DNA of 28,976 nucleotides from JAISGQ01 sp045534445 (lineage in GTDB: Bacteria > Bacillota > Clostridia > Oscillospirales > Acutalibacteraceae). The notes beneath the pieces were generated by a model that was not told the DNA's origin, searched no databases, and was given only the letters and a program-made list of their open reading frames with translations. The position numbers were made by a program, and so were the translations under genes. Of this stretch, positions 20,996 through 28,630 are shown piece by piece; positions within the stretch are counted from its first letter, which is position 1; every line of letters starts with the position of its first letter. The stretch is taken from contig JAZSJQ010000056.1 in the NCBI GenBank assembly GCA_045534445.1, positions 1-28,976 of the forward strand, written 5' to 3'.

Positions 20996-23158
20996 TCAGT
21001 GCTGAATCAGGACGGAGCTTTCAGTTATGGGCTGAATGTCATAGCCCTGAGAGAGCAGATATTCGATTATTGCGGGGAGAGCGTCAACGGTGGTGTTCTT
21101 TGCACTGCCTGTATCGTGCATAAGAATATTTACCGTGTTTTTGCCCTTACAGCCGCCTTTGACATTGCTGATGATCTTTGATTTTGCAATGTTGTTGCCG
21201 CTTGCATCACCGCTGGAGACATTCCAGTCGTGATAGTAGTAGCCCTTGGCAGGTACTGACTTTTTAAGCTTTGCCATGAGACCCGAGCAGTATTTCTTAT
21301 ATACGGTGTTGCTGGAGCCGCCGGGGAAGCGGATTATCTTTGTCCGCACGCCCGTCAGACCGTATATCTTATCGGAAAGCTTGTCAAGCTCCGCGAAGAA
21401 TGCCTTTTCGCTTGCATATACCTTTGAGTAGTTGTGGGAGTAGGTGTGGAGTGCGATGGTGTGACCGCGGTCAACTATCGCCTTGTATTCCTTGTCCCTG
21501 CCGCTCTTGCCGATAACAAAGAAGGTTGCCTTTACACCGTAGCGGTCGAGGATATCAAGTATCTTCATGGTGTTGCAGGAGGGACCGTCGTCAAAGGTCA
21601 GGTATGCGATCTTTGCAGTTATCTTTCCGAGTGCGGCAGAGGAAAGATAGCTTTCGTGCTCGACACCGTCAATTACGCGGTAGGCACTTATCTTGTAATA
21701 ATAGGCGGTGTTTTTGCTCCTGCCCGTGTCAATATGGCTCAGCACACTGCCGCCCTCGATTTTTGCTATCTGAGAGTATGTGCCGTTTTTGCTGCCCGAG
21801 CGGTACAGATAATAGCCGTCCGCACCTGCAGACTGCTTCCAGCTTACCTTTATGGAGCTTGAATTATATTTTGATGCGGAGGAAAGCACGGGAGTGGGAA
21901 CCATGGGCTTTGCAGGGTCACACTTTGACATGGATCCGAAGCCTGTCATACCGCCCGAGGTGCGGTATGCACAGACCTTGTAATAGTAGGTGCGTCCTGT
22001 CTCAAGTCCGCTTTCGGTATAGCTTTTGTCCGTGGTCTCACCTATCTTTACATACTCCCCGTTCTCACAATCACTGCGGAATACGTGATAGCCCGATGCA
22101 CCCGAAACAGCCTTCCATGTGACCTTTACGCTGTCATATCCGCAGGAAAGCGCATTGACAGATGTGGGAGCTGCCATGGAGGGTACAATGCTCTTTACTG
22201 CGGAAAAACCGCTTTCTGCACTGTTTCTGATGGCGGTGACCTTGTAATAATAGGTGACTCCGGGCACAACGCTTGTGTTTGCAAAGGTGCGCTTGCTCGA
22301 AGAAGTGGTGCCGAGAAGAGTAAATTCACCCTCGGGGTCGGTGGAGCGGTACAGCTTATAGCCTGTTGCGCCCGAAACCGCACTCCATTTAACATTAACA
22401 GCATAGGAGTTTTTGGTAAGGGTAAGTGTTGAAGGGGCTGTCAGACGGGGGACGGCGCTGACAATGTCGGAATATTCACCGTAGATGCGTTTTCCGCCCG
22501 AATTTCTGTAGGCTCGTACCTTATAGTAATATGTCTTCCCCGTGGTCAGGGAGGAGTTTGTCCATGTAAGAGTGGAGCCGCTTGTTATGCGCTTTACGGC
22601 GGTGTATTTGCCGTTCTCTGACGAAGCGCGATAAATGGTGTAGCCGTTTGCACCCGACACCTTGCTCCACGAAAGCTTTATGCTGTTGTAGGAGGCGGCA
22701 GATGCCCTGAGATTCTTAAGCTGTGCAGGCAGAGTCTTAGCCCCTGAGGGGTTTGAAAACTGACTGCGCTCTCCATCGCTGTTGATTGCACGGACCTTGT
22801 AGTAGAAGGTCCTGTTGAAGGCGCGGCCTGTACGGGTGTAGGAGGTGACGTTGGAAACAGTCGTGATTTTTGAATATGTTCCTTTTTCACTGCCCGATGT
22901 CCATATCTCATATTTGACAGCGTCCTCAACAGAGTCCCACGAAAGGCGAATGCTGTTGTAGCCGCCTGATTTCGCGGTGAGTACGGGTACTCTGTAGCTG
23001 AAGGAGGGATCAGGCTCGGGTTCGGGAGGCGTGACGGGGTCGCTGTCAGATACGGTGGGAGTATCCGTCGGTGTTACCTCAGACGCTGAGACGTAAAATG
23101 AGACACAAACTGCCGCCAGCAGAATGGCAAGAAGCAAAGAAGTAAGCTTTTTAAGCAT
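20996..23158 (-). CDS. Secreted polysaccharide deacetylase with five FN3 domains
   Basis: A 720-residue secreted protein with a signal peptide (about residues 1-25) and a Pro/Thr/Asp-rich linker. Five fibronectin type III domains follow (about 57-143, 145-236, 239-326, 329-415, 420-510), each with a WSKVSGANGY-like and a TYYYKV-like strand. The C-terminal NodB/CE4 domain has TFDDGPS (Asp523, Asp524), the metal-binding pair His571/His575 (HTIALHTYSHN), RFPGGSSN, the DWNVSSGD region and ILMHD. CE4 enzymes remove N-acetyl groups from peptidoglycan, chitin or N-acetylglucosamine polymers. The FN3 string probably acts as a spacer at the cell surface. It has its own promoter (23197-23225). Confidence 0.94.
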   Translation of the reverse strand: MLKKLTSLLLAILLAAVCVSFYVSASEVTPTDTPTVSDSDPVTPPEPEPDPSFSYRVPVLTAKSGGYNSIRLSWDSVEDAVKYEIWTSGSEKGTYSKITTVSNVTSYTRTGRAFNRTFYYKVRAINSDGERSQFSNPSGAKTLPAQLKNLRASAASYNSIKLSWSKVSGANGYTIYRASSENGKYTAVKRITSGSTLTWTNSSLTTGKTYYYKVRAYRNSGGKRIYGEYSDIVSAVPRLTAPSTLTLTKNSYAVNVKWSAVSGATGYKLYRSTDPEGEFTLLGTTSSSKRTFANTSVVPGVTYYYKVTAIRNSAESGFSAVKSIVPSMAAPTSVNALSCGYDSVKVTWKAVSGASGYHVFRSDCENGEYVKIGETTDKSYTESGLETGRTYYYKVCAYRTSGGMTGFGSMSKCDPAKPMVPTPVLSSASKYNSSSIKVSWKQSAGADGYYLYRSGSKNGTYSQIAKIEGGSVLSHIDTGRSKNTAYYYKISAYRVIDGVEHESYLSSAALGKITAKIAYLTFDDGPSCNTMKILDILDRYGVKATFFVIGKSGRDKEYKAIVDRGHTIALHTYSHNYSKVYASEKAFFAELDKLSDKIYGLTGVRTKIIRFPGGSSNTVYKKYCSGLMAKLKKSVPAKGYYYHDWNVSSGDASGNNIAKSKIISNVKGGCKGKNTVNILMHDTGSAKNTTVDALPAIIEYLLSQGYDIQPITESSVLIQH

Positions 23159-23196
23159 AATGAGCCTCCTTTTCGGGTTATCTTCTGTAATTAATT

Positions 23197-23225
23197 ATTA
23201 TAGCATACGCTTTAACACATTACAA
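23197..23225 (-). promoter_or_regulatory. Promoter of the deacetylase-lipoprotein operon
   Basis: Minus strand TTGTAA (23220-23225), a 17-base spacer and TATAAT (23197-23202), 38 bases before the start. Confidence 0.75.
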
Positions 23226-23286
23226 TAGGGGGAGTTATCGAAAAAGTATATTGATATATGTGAAATATTAGCTTTGACCTTATCAT

Positions 23287-23439
23287 GCCTTCTCCTTGAG
23301 GAGAAGGGGGCGTTATTATGCTTTGCATAATTTGGATAGGGGGTAACGCAAAGCCTAAACGTTCAGAGCATTTCGTGATTTACAGCCAATGGACACCTCA
23401 TCACCGCCTTTCGGCGGAGCTTCTCCTCAAGGAGAAGCC
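23287..23439. mobile_element. MITE-like element, second copy (153 bp)
   Basis: The left end is GCCTTCTCCTTGAGGAGAAG. The right end has CACCTCATCA (23394-23403), a CCGCC-TTTC-GGCGG hairpin and CTTCTCCTCAAGGAGAAGCC (23420-23439). Ends and length match the element at 11928-12081, but the left inner part has diverged (TTATGC-TTT-GCATAA hairpin). It sits between convergently arranged minus-strand units, 12 bases from the YfhO stop. Confidence 0.7.
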
Positions 23440-23451
23440 TGTTGTGAATGA

Positions 23452-26019
23452 TTACCTCAGCGAATATTTTTGTGCAACGGGCTTGTATTCGAGTATGGAA
23501 TCGAGCTTCTCATAGAGCTTTCCCAGAGGCTTGTGCAGAAATTTCGGTCTGACGGAAAGCGCAACGTAAATTAAGAAAATGAAAAGAGAGATAAGAGTGA
23601 TGATAAGTCCGAGAGTGCCGCCGGGAGTTTTATAGACAAATCGGATACTGTTCTCCCCTGCCTCGCACTTTACAGCCATGAAGCCGATGTTGACCTTTTC
23701 TATGGGAGCTTCCTTTCCGTTTACGAAAGCGCGCCAGCCGTCGTCATGGGGGACTGAGAAGAATACGAGGTCGCTTTCGCTTAAGGTTATCTGTGCAGAG
23801 AAGCCCTCGGAATCGGGCTTGTAGGTCTCCTTGCAGGAGGAGGCGGCACGATTTGTGCAGTCTGCAAAATACTCCTCTTTTGTTACAAAGACAGTATTTA
23901 CGTCCATATGGCTGAGCATACCGTCAAATTCCATTGCCTGCTCGTCGGAAAGAACGAGGGCTTTCAGCATGATTGCCGCTCGGTCAGCCTCGGCAAAGCT
24001 TAAGTACTCAGCCTCGGTTATGTATTTGTCGTAGGTAAAGCCCATGGGGATATAGAAATCATTTTTCCACAGGTTATGCCCTGCCGAGGTGGAAACATAG
24101 CTCCAGCCGGGATTTGCGGTGCGGTATACTTCATCGTAGGTGTTGATATCACCGTCGGAGGTAACAAAAGTTACGGTATTTATATCGGTCGGGGAGATGG
24201 CAGGGTCGAAGACGCCGCCTGAATTTATCTTCTCGACAGAGCCGAAATTATTGCTGAACACCGCATCGTCAAAGAGATATTTTACGCTGAGAAGCGAGCG
24301 GAGCGCATAAGGCTCAGCAGTGGGTCTTGTTGCCACAACACGCTCAACTCCGACACTTTCGTAGAAATCGATGGCAGAGGAGGGGATTATGGAATGGAAT
24401 GCATTGATTGAGGACATATCCCAGAACATTGCGATATTGTCCATGGTGTCAAAGGTGTCTATCCTGAAAATCGCGTCCTGTGCCTTTTCCTTTTCGCCCT
24501 CGGGCATCTGAAGCTTTTCTTCGCCCTCAAGAGCGTAGGGGATCACATACTCGGTGTTTGAATATGAAAGGGTGTGACCCTCTGCTATAAAGTATATCCA
24601 CATCACGCAGGAGACCAGCACGACAGCACCGAAGCCAAGCAGAACAGCCCGTCTCGGGCGGTTTTCAGAGAGGAATTTTATGACAAACAGCACCAATACG
24701 AGAGATACAAGTGCTATTGCCACATAGACCCAGAAACGGTCGGGAAACTCCATGAGTCCGTATTTTGCCTTTGAAGCCGATGTGGAGGGAGAAGCAAGCG
24801 TAAAGCCGATTGCAAAGGCTATCGCCGCGGCAATGCCTGCACCCCATTTGAAGCCGCTTTTGAGATTTGTGTTCCTGTTTGTAAATGCCAGCACCGTCAT
24901 AAGAGAGGTTATAAGGGTCAGCATATAGAACCAGCGTGCGTAATAAGTCGCATTGAAAAGCATGAAAGAGGAATTGAGAATGGGGATAAAGGCAAAGAAC
25001 ATCAGCACGGTGAAAAGCCTTTTGAGCCAGTGCCCCCTGAAGCTCTTGAGCCATGCGATTACGCCCACCATGCCGAAGGCAGGGAGATAAGCCGCGATAC
25101 TGCCCCATTTTGCACCTGAATCGGGTGTGAAGTTGGGACGTGCAGGCAGGTCAGGCGGGAAGAACATGGACTCGATAATGTTAAGATATCTCTGAGTTTC
25201 GGGGTATAGCAGAGCGTTCCAGCCGTAGAGAAGTGTGTCCACTCGAGGGCTTTTCAGCACTTCCACAACCGCAGGGGCAAGAAGCACCGCGGAAAGACAG
25301 AGCCCCAGCACAGCCTCAAAGGCAATGCGCAGGAATTTGCCCGAATTGAAGTACCAGTTGCCCCGTGAGGAAAGGCGGACGAAGAAATAGATGACGACAA
25401 AAACCACTTCGCCCGTAAAAAAGAAGTAATTTACAAAGGCGTTTGCGAAAACCGCAAGGCAGAAAAAGCCCTTCTGATTCTGACTCATCAGCTTTTCAAG
25501 GGCGAGGAGCAGAAGGGGGAAAAATATCATGGGCTCGTGGAAGTGGTTAAAGAAAATGTTGAAAAGTGAGTAACCCGAAAAGGCGTACATCAGCGCACCG
25601 ATAAGCGCCCAGTCCTTGTCCTTTATGAAGTGACGCAGATATGCATAGGCAGTGACGGCGCAGAGGGCTATTTTAAGAGCCAGCAGAGGCCCTATGAGAT
25701 ACGGCACCGCTTCTGAAGGAAACAGCAGTGTCAGCAGGAAAAAGGGCGAGCCGAGATTATAGAAAGAATATGAGCCGACGAAATTTGCGCCGATATCCGT
25801 CTTGAAATCCCAGCCGAGAGAGCCGCTTTTTATCATGTCATGGCCGTGCATATAAAAGGGGTACTGCTGGACGTTGAAGTCGCCGTACTGCAGGAAGTAC
25901 CCCTTGCCTGTAATTATAAAGGGCAGAAAGATGATAAAAGTCATGGCAAGGGCTATTAAAAACACCGTGCCGTATCTTTCTTTCTTGCCGTTTAGTGTAA
26001 GCTTATTGAGAAAGTTCAC
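23452..26019 (-). CDS. YfhO-family membrane protein (GT-C-type glycosyltransferase)
   Basis: An 855-residue protein with about 12-14 membrane helices, an extracellular domain of about 270 residues after the last main helix group (about 490-790) and a final C-terminal helix. The early GDFNVQQYPFYMHGHDM and YAFSGYSLFNIFFNHFHEPMIF stretches are typical of YfhO. Relatives in Firmicutes transfer sugars from lipid carriers to teichoic or lipoteichoic acid outside the membrane. The GTG at 26019 was chosen because GGAG lies seven bases ahead. An upstream in-frame start at 26088 lies deep in the preceding gene and gives a non-conserved lead. It overlaps that gene by 17 bases. Confidence 0.88.
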   Translation of the reverse strand: MNFLNKLTLNGKKERYGTVFLIALAMTFIIFLPFIITGKGYFLQYGDFNVQQYPFYMHGHDMIKSGSLGWDFKTDIGANFVGSYSFYNLGSPFFLLTLLFPSEAVPYLIGPLLALKIALCAVTAYAYLRHFIKDKDWALIGALMYAFSGYSLFNIFFNHFHEPMIFFPLLLLALEKLMSQNQKGFFCLAVFANAFVNYFFFTGEVVFVVIYFFVRLSSRGNWYFNSGKFLRIAFEAVLGLCLSAVLLAPAVVEVLKSPRVDTLLYGWNALLYPETQRYLNIIESMFFPPDLPARPNFTPDSGAKWGSIAAYLPAFGMVGVIAWLKSFRGHWLKRLFTVLMFFAFIPILNSSFMLFNATYYARWFYMLTLITSLMTVLAFTNRNTNLKSGFKWGAGIAAAIAFAIGFTLASPSTSASKAKYGLMEFPDRFWVYVAIALVSLVLVLFVIKFLSENRPRRAVLLGFGAVVLVSCVMWIYFIAEGHTLSYSNTEYVIPYALEGEEKLQMPEGEKEKAQDAIFRIDTFDTMDNIAMFWDMSSINAFHSIIPSSAIDFYESVGVERVVATRPTAEPYALRSLLSVKYLFDDAVFSNNFGSVEKINSGGVFDPAISPTDINTVTFVTSDGDINTYDEVYRTANPGWSYVSTSAGHNLWKNDFYIPMGFTYDKYITEAEYLSFAEADRAAIMLKALVLSDEQAMEFDGMLSHMDVNTVFVTKEEYFADCTNRAASSCKETYKPDSEGFSAQITLSESDLVFFSVPHDDGWRAFVNGKEAPIEKVNIGFMAVKCEAGENSIRFVYKTPGGTLGLIITLISLFIFLIYVALSVRPKFLHKPLGKLYEKLDSILEYKPVAQKYSLR

Positions 26020-27244
26020 TGCTTTTCTCCAATCCCGGCACAATGGAGTGCCGCATGATGACATAGGCGGTGAAAGCACACACCGCAATATTGAGCAGGG
26101 AGTTTATCGCCTGCATGGTGAGAATGGAGGATGCCCACTCTCCCCCGTGGTTTACAAGGGCAAGTATCCTTGCTTCGTTTGAAAATACGATAAGTGCCTG
26201 AGCGCCGAAGCAGCAGAGAATACGCCTGTCGCGAAGCTCCGTATATACCAGCATCAGGAGCAGAAGCGCCAGCATCTGATACCGCTCGTGCTGTCTTGTG
26301 GTCAGCATGAATATGCCGTTTACAAAGAGGAATGATGCGGAAAAAACGTGCATTTTCGGGAGCTTTAAGTACCCTGTCAGCAGAAGTGCGCAGAGGGCGA
26401 GCAGAACGGCGGGAGTCAGAATGGCAAATATCCCTGTTTCCGCTTTCCAGTTGAAACCCCATATGCCGTAGATGTTGTCGGCATTGAGGTTTATGTAGGG
26501 GTAGGTGTTGGCGCCCTTTAAGTAGACATTTATTGGAAGAAGAGCATTCTTCGCACCTATCATGAAGGGTATCCACATTATAAGCCATACCCCCACGGCA
26601 ATGCCCACGTTTTTTGCGGCGGAAAGCCATGATTTAAGACTTCTGAAGCCGCCTCCCGAGCGGACAAGCTCAAAGAGAATGACAGGCGCAAGATATGCCG
26701 CCTGAAATTTAAGAAGGAGGCTGAATGCGTAAACGACACAGCAGGCGGTGTGTTTCCCTCTTTGAAGAAGATAAAATACAGCCAGCACAAAAAGCAGAAG
26801 CACGCAGTCGGTCTGCCCCCAGAAGGCGCAGTTGAAAATTGCCGCAGGGTTTATTGCCCAGAGGGCGCAGACGGCAATGCCGAGAAATTCGTTTTTACGT
26901 CTGCCCATGAGATACAGAAGGAGGCAGATGAGAGAATCGCACAGCACGGGGACGAACTTTATCGCCAGCATTCTGAAAGGCGCAAAATCGCCCACAGCAG
27001 GATTCTGTGCGATAAGACCCACGATTTTCAGCACATAGAGATAAAGAGGCGGATAGTCAAGGTTCCAGACATGACCGTCGTAGGCGTTGAAAAATCCGTC
27101 CTGAATATCGTGCGCCCATTGAAGATTCCATGCGGTGTCGTAGTCATTTTCGTAAAATGCCGCCGCGCATAGGCGCAGAAAAAAGGCAAATATTGTAATT
27201 ACTGCCGCAAGATCGAACAGGCGGCGTTTTTCAGCCCCCGTCAT
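26003..27244 (-). CDS. GT-C family glycosyltransferase (mannosyltransferase-like)
   Basis: A 413-residue protein with about 10-11 membrane helices. An acidic first loop (AFYENDYDTAWNLQWAHDI, about residues 29-47) carries the Asp residues that act as catalytic base or metal ligand in GT-C enzymes, followed by the common WNLDYPPLYLY motif. Such enzymes use polyprenyl-phosphate sugars on the outer membrane face. It overlaps the nitroreductase stop by four bases (ATGA) and the YfhO start by 17 bases, so all three are tightly co-translated. A role in glycosylating an envelope polymer with the YfhO protein is likely. Sugar and acceptor are unknown. Confidence 0.87.
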   Translation of the reverse strand: MTGAEKRRLFDLAAVITIFAFFLRLCAAAFYENDYDTAWNLQWAHDIQDGFFNAYDGHVWNLDYPPLYLYVLKIVGLIAQNPAVGDFAPFRMLAIKFVPVLCDSLICLLLYLMGRRKNEFLGIAVCALWAINPAAIFNCAFWGQTDCVLLLFVLAVFYLLQRGKHTACCVVYAFSLLLKFQAAYLAPVILFELVRSGGGFRSLKSWLSAAKNVGIAVGVWLIMWIPFMIGAKNALLPINVYLKGANTYPYINLNADNIYGIWGFNWKAETGIFAILTPAVLLALCALLLTGYLKLPKMHVFSASFLFVNGIFMLTTRQHERYQMLALLLLMLVYTELRDRRILCCFGAQALIVFSNEARILALVNHGGEWASSILTMQAINSLLNIAVCAFTAYVIMRHSIVPGLEKSSELSQ

Positions 27245-27798
27245 TCTGCAAAGGTGACGAGCTTTTCAAAGCTCTTTCGGGGACGTGCAGAGGGGTTTTC
27301 GTCGGGGTATCCCACGGCAAGAGCTCCTGCGATGATGTCTTTGCCGAAACGCTCACGAATATAGTTATCCGCAAAAAGCACATGACCTATCCAGAGAGAG
27401 CCAAGCCCCATGTCGTGAGCTTTAAGGCTCATGTTCTGGAAGCAGGCGCCAACGCTTGTAAGGTCGGGAATGAGATATTTCCACGGTGCGCGCTCTGCAA
27501 TGCGCTCTATCCTTCGTGGCATGAAAACGAGTATCACGGCAGAGGCACTGCGCATGACCGAGGCGGTGTGACGAAGGTCTGCGGCATCGGGGTTTCCGCC
27601 GCCCTCTTCCTCCATGGCACTGCACAGATTATCAACTTCCTCGCCGCGGATAACCTGAAAACGCCAGGGCTGTCCGTTTTTTGCGCTGGGCGCAAGTATG
27701 CCTGCCTTGATTATTTCGGTTATCTGCTCGTCTGTAACAGGGATATCCTTATATTTTCTTATGCTTCTGCGTTCTTCTATTGCCTTCTGAAGCTCCAT
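27241..27798 (-). CDS. Nitroreductase family protein
   Basis: A 185-residue FMN-dependent oxidoreductase-like protein. The N-terminal AIEERRSIRKYKDIPV is the FMN-phosphate-binding opening. APSAKNGQPWRFQVI is the second conserved block, and GSLWIGHVL with a C-terminal GYPDE close the fold. The ATG at 27798 (MELQKAIEERRS) was chosen because AAAAAGGAG lies nine bases before it. An earlier ATG at 27819 would place that site inside the gene. The natural substrate is not predictable (nitro compounds, quinones or enones). First gene of a three-gene operon behind the promoter at 27833-27861. Confidence 0.9.
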   Translation of the reverse strand: MELQKAIEERRSIRKYKDIPVTDEQITEIIKAGILAPSAKNGQPWRFQVIRGEEVDNLCSAMEEEGGGNPDAADLRHTASVMRSASAVILVFMPRRIERIAERAPWKYLIPDLTSVGACFQNMSLKAHDMGLGSLWIGHVLFADNYIRERFGKDIIAGALAVGYPDENPSARPRKSFEKLVTFAE

Positions 27799-27832
27799 TG
27801 CGACAGCTCCTTTTTTCATTTGATAATATTAA

Positions 27833-27861
27833 ATTATAGCATATGCAGTAAGGATTCACAA
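27833..27861 (-). promoter_or_regulatory. Promoter of the nitroreductase-GT-YfhO operon
   Basis: Minus strand TTGTGA (27856-27861), a 17-base spacer and TATAAT (27833-27838). Confidence 0.72.
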
Positions 27862-27866
27862 GCACC

Positions 27867-27895
27867 TTGAATTTGCGTGAGCAATATTGTATAAT
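27867..27895 (+). promoter_or_regulatory. Promoter of the small exported-protein gene
   Basis: TTGAAT (27867-27872), a 17-base spacer and TATAAT (27890-27895). It lies back-to-back with the minus-strand promoter, -35 boxes five bases apart. Confidence 0.78.
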
Positions 27896-27941
27896 TCTCT
27901 TAATTGCAGATGAAAAGATGTATGGAAAGGCAGGGGTTTGC

Positions 27942-28496
27942 ATGAAAAGAATATATGCTTTTATTCTGGCGGTGCTTTTGTTTGTCATGTGTGCCCTGCC
28001 CTCTTATGCAGAGGAGCTTTCGGACTCCGATGTCTACAGTACAGGCGTTTTCGAGCCATGCGAATATATCCCCTCCTTCGCCGAGGTGCCCGATTTCTAC
28101 ACCCCCGTTGAGACGGTCACCTGTATGTATATGTTCATTGACGGTGAGGGAAATCCCCACAGAAGATGGTACGGCTCAATTGACGGTGCCTACGGCTGGT
28201 ATGCCGTCCCCGACGGCGAGCAGTGGGTCAGGGACTATTCCATGCCCATAAATGTGGAGGACGACCGCGCCATGCTTTACAGAAAGATGGACAAGGAGTA
28301 TTCCTCGGAAAGTGACCTTGGGTATGTGGGCATATTGCCGCCCGAGGAGGGCAGGACGAAGGTTTCGGAGATTTTCGGAATGCCTGTGAGGAAATTCGTG
28401 CTGACGGCAGGCATCGGCGCCGCAGGGCTGTGTTTCGCTATCATGATCTCGGGCATAGCGGTGAAAAACAGAAAGAAAAAACGCTGGCATTTCTGA
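27942..28496 (+). CDS. Hypothetical secreted protein with C-terminal membrane anchor, 184 aa
   Basis: MKRIYAFILAVLLFVMCALPSYAEE is a clean signal peptide with cleavage expected after SYA. The C-terminus has one hydrophobic helix (FVLTAGIGAAGLCFAIMISGIAV) followed by the basic tail KNRKKKRWHF, so the protein should span the membrane once with its domain outside. The outer domain (about 130 residues) is rich in Tyr, Trp and acidic residues (RRWYGSIDGAYGWY). No family was recognised. The ATG at 27942 was preferred over the upstream frame opening at 27867, which lies within the promoter. A terminator follows directly. Confidence 0.78.
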   Translation: MKRIYAFILAVLLFVMCALPSYAEELSDSDVYSTGVFEPCEYIPSFAEVPDFYTPVETVTCMYMFIDGEGNPHRRWYGSIDGAYGWYAVPDGEQWVRDYSMPINVEDDRAMLYRKMDKEYSSESDLGYVGILPPEEGRTKVSEIFGMPVRKFVLTAGIGAAGLCFAIMISGIAVKNRKKKRWHF

Positions 28497-28533
28497 TGAG
28501 AACAGGTGTAAGCCTGTTTTCATCAGTTTTTTT
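28493..28533 (+). terminator. Intrinsic terminator overlapping the stop codon
   Basis: CTGATGAGAACAGG (28493-28506), a six-base loop, CCTGTTTTCATCAG (28513-28526) and a run of seven T. The TGA stop (28494-28496) is in the first arm. Confidence 0.93.
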
Positions 28534-28548
28534 GTTGCCGCAGATCGC

Positions 28549-28575
28549 GTAGGGTATGGCGCTTTGCGACATACC
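28549..28575 (+). repeat. REP palindrome, relative of RAYT2/3 site B
   Basis: GTAG (28549-28552), GGTATG (28553-28558), a loop GCGCTTTGCGA, CATACC (28570-28575). The loop matches the RAYT2/3 site B element, while both arms have changed together. Confidence 0.85.
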
Positions 28576-28630
28576 GATTACGGATTTACCGCAGAGCCTC
28601 AGCAAAGGCAAAAGAGAAACCCGAGAGTCT

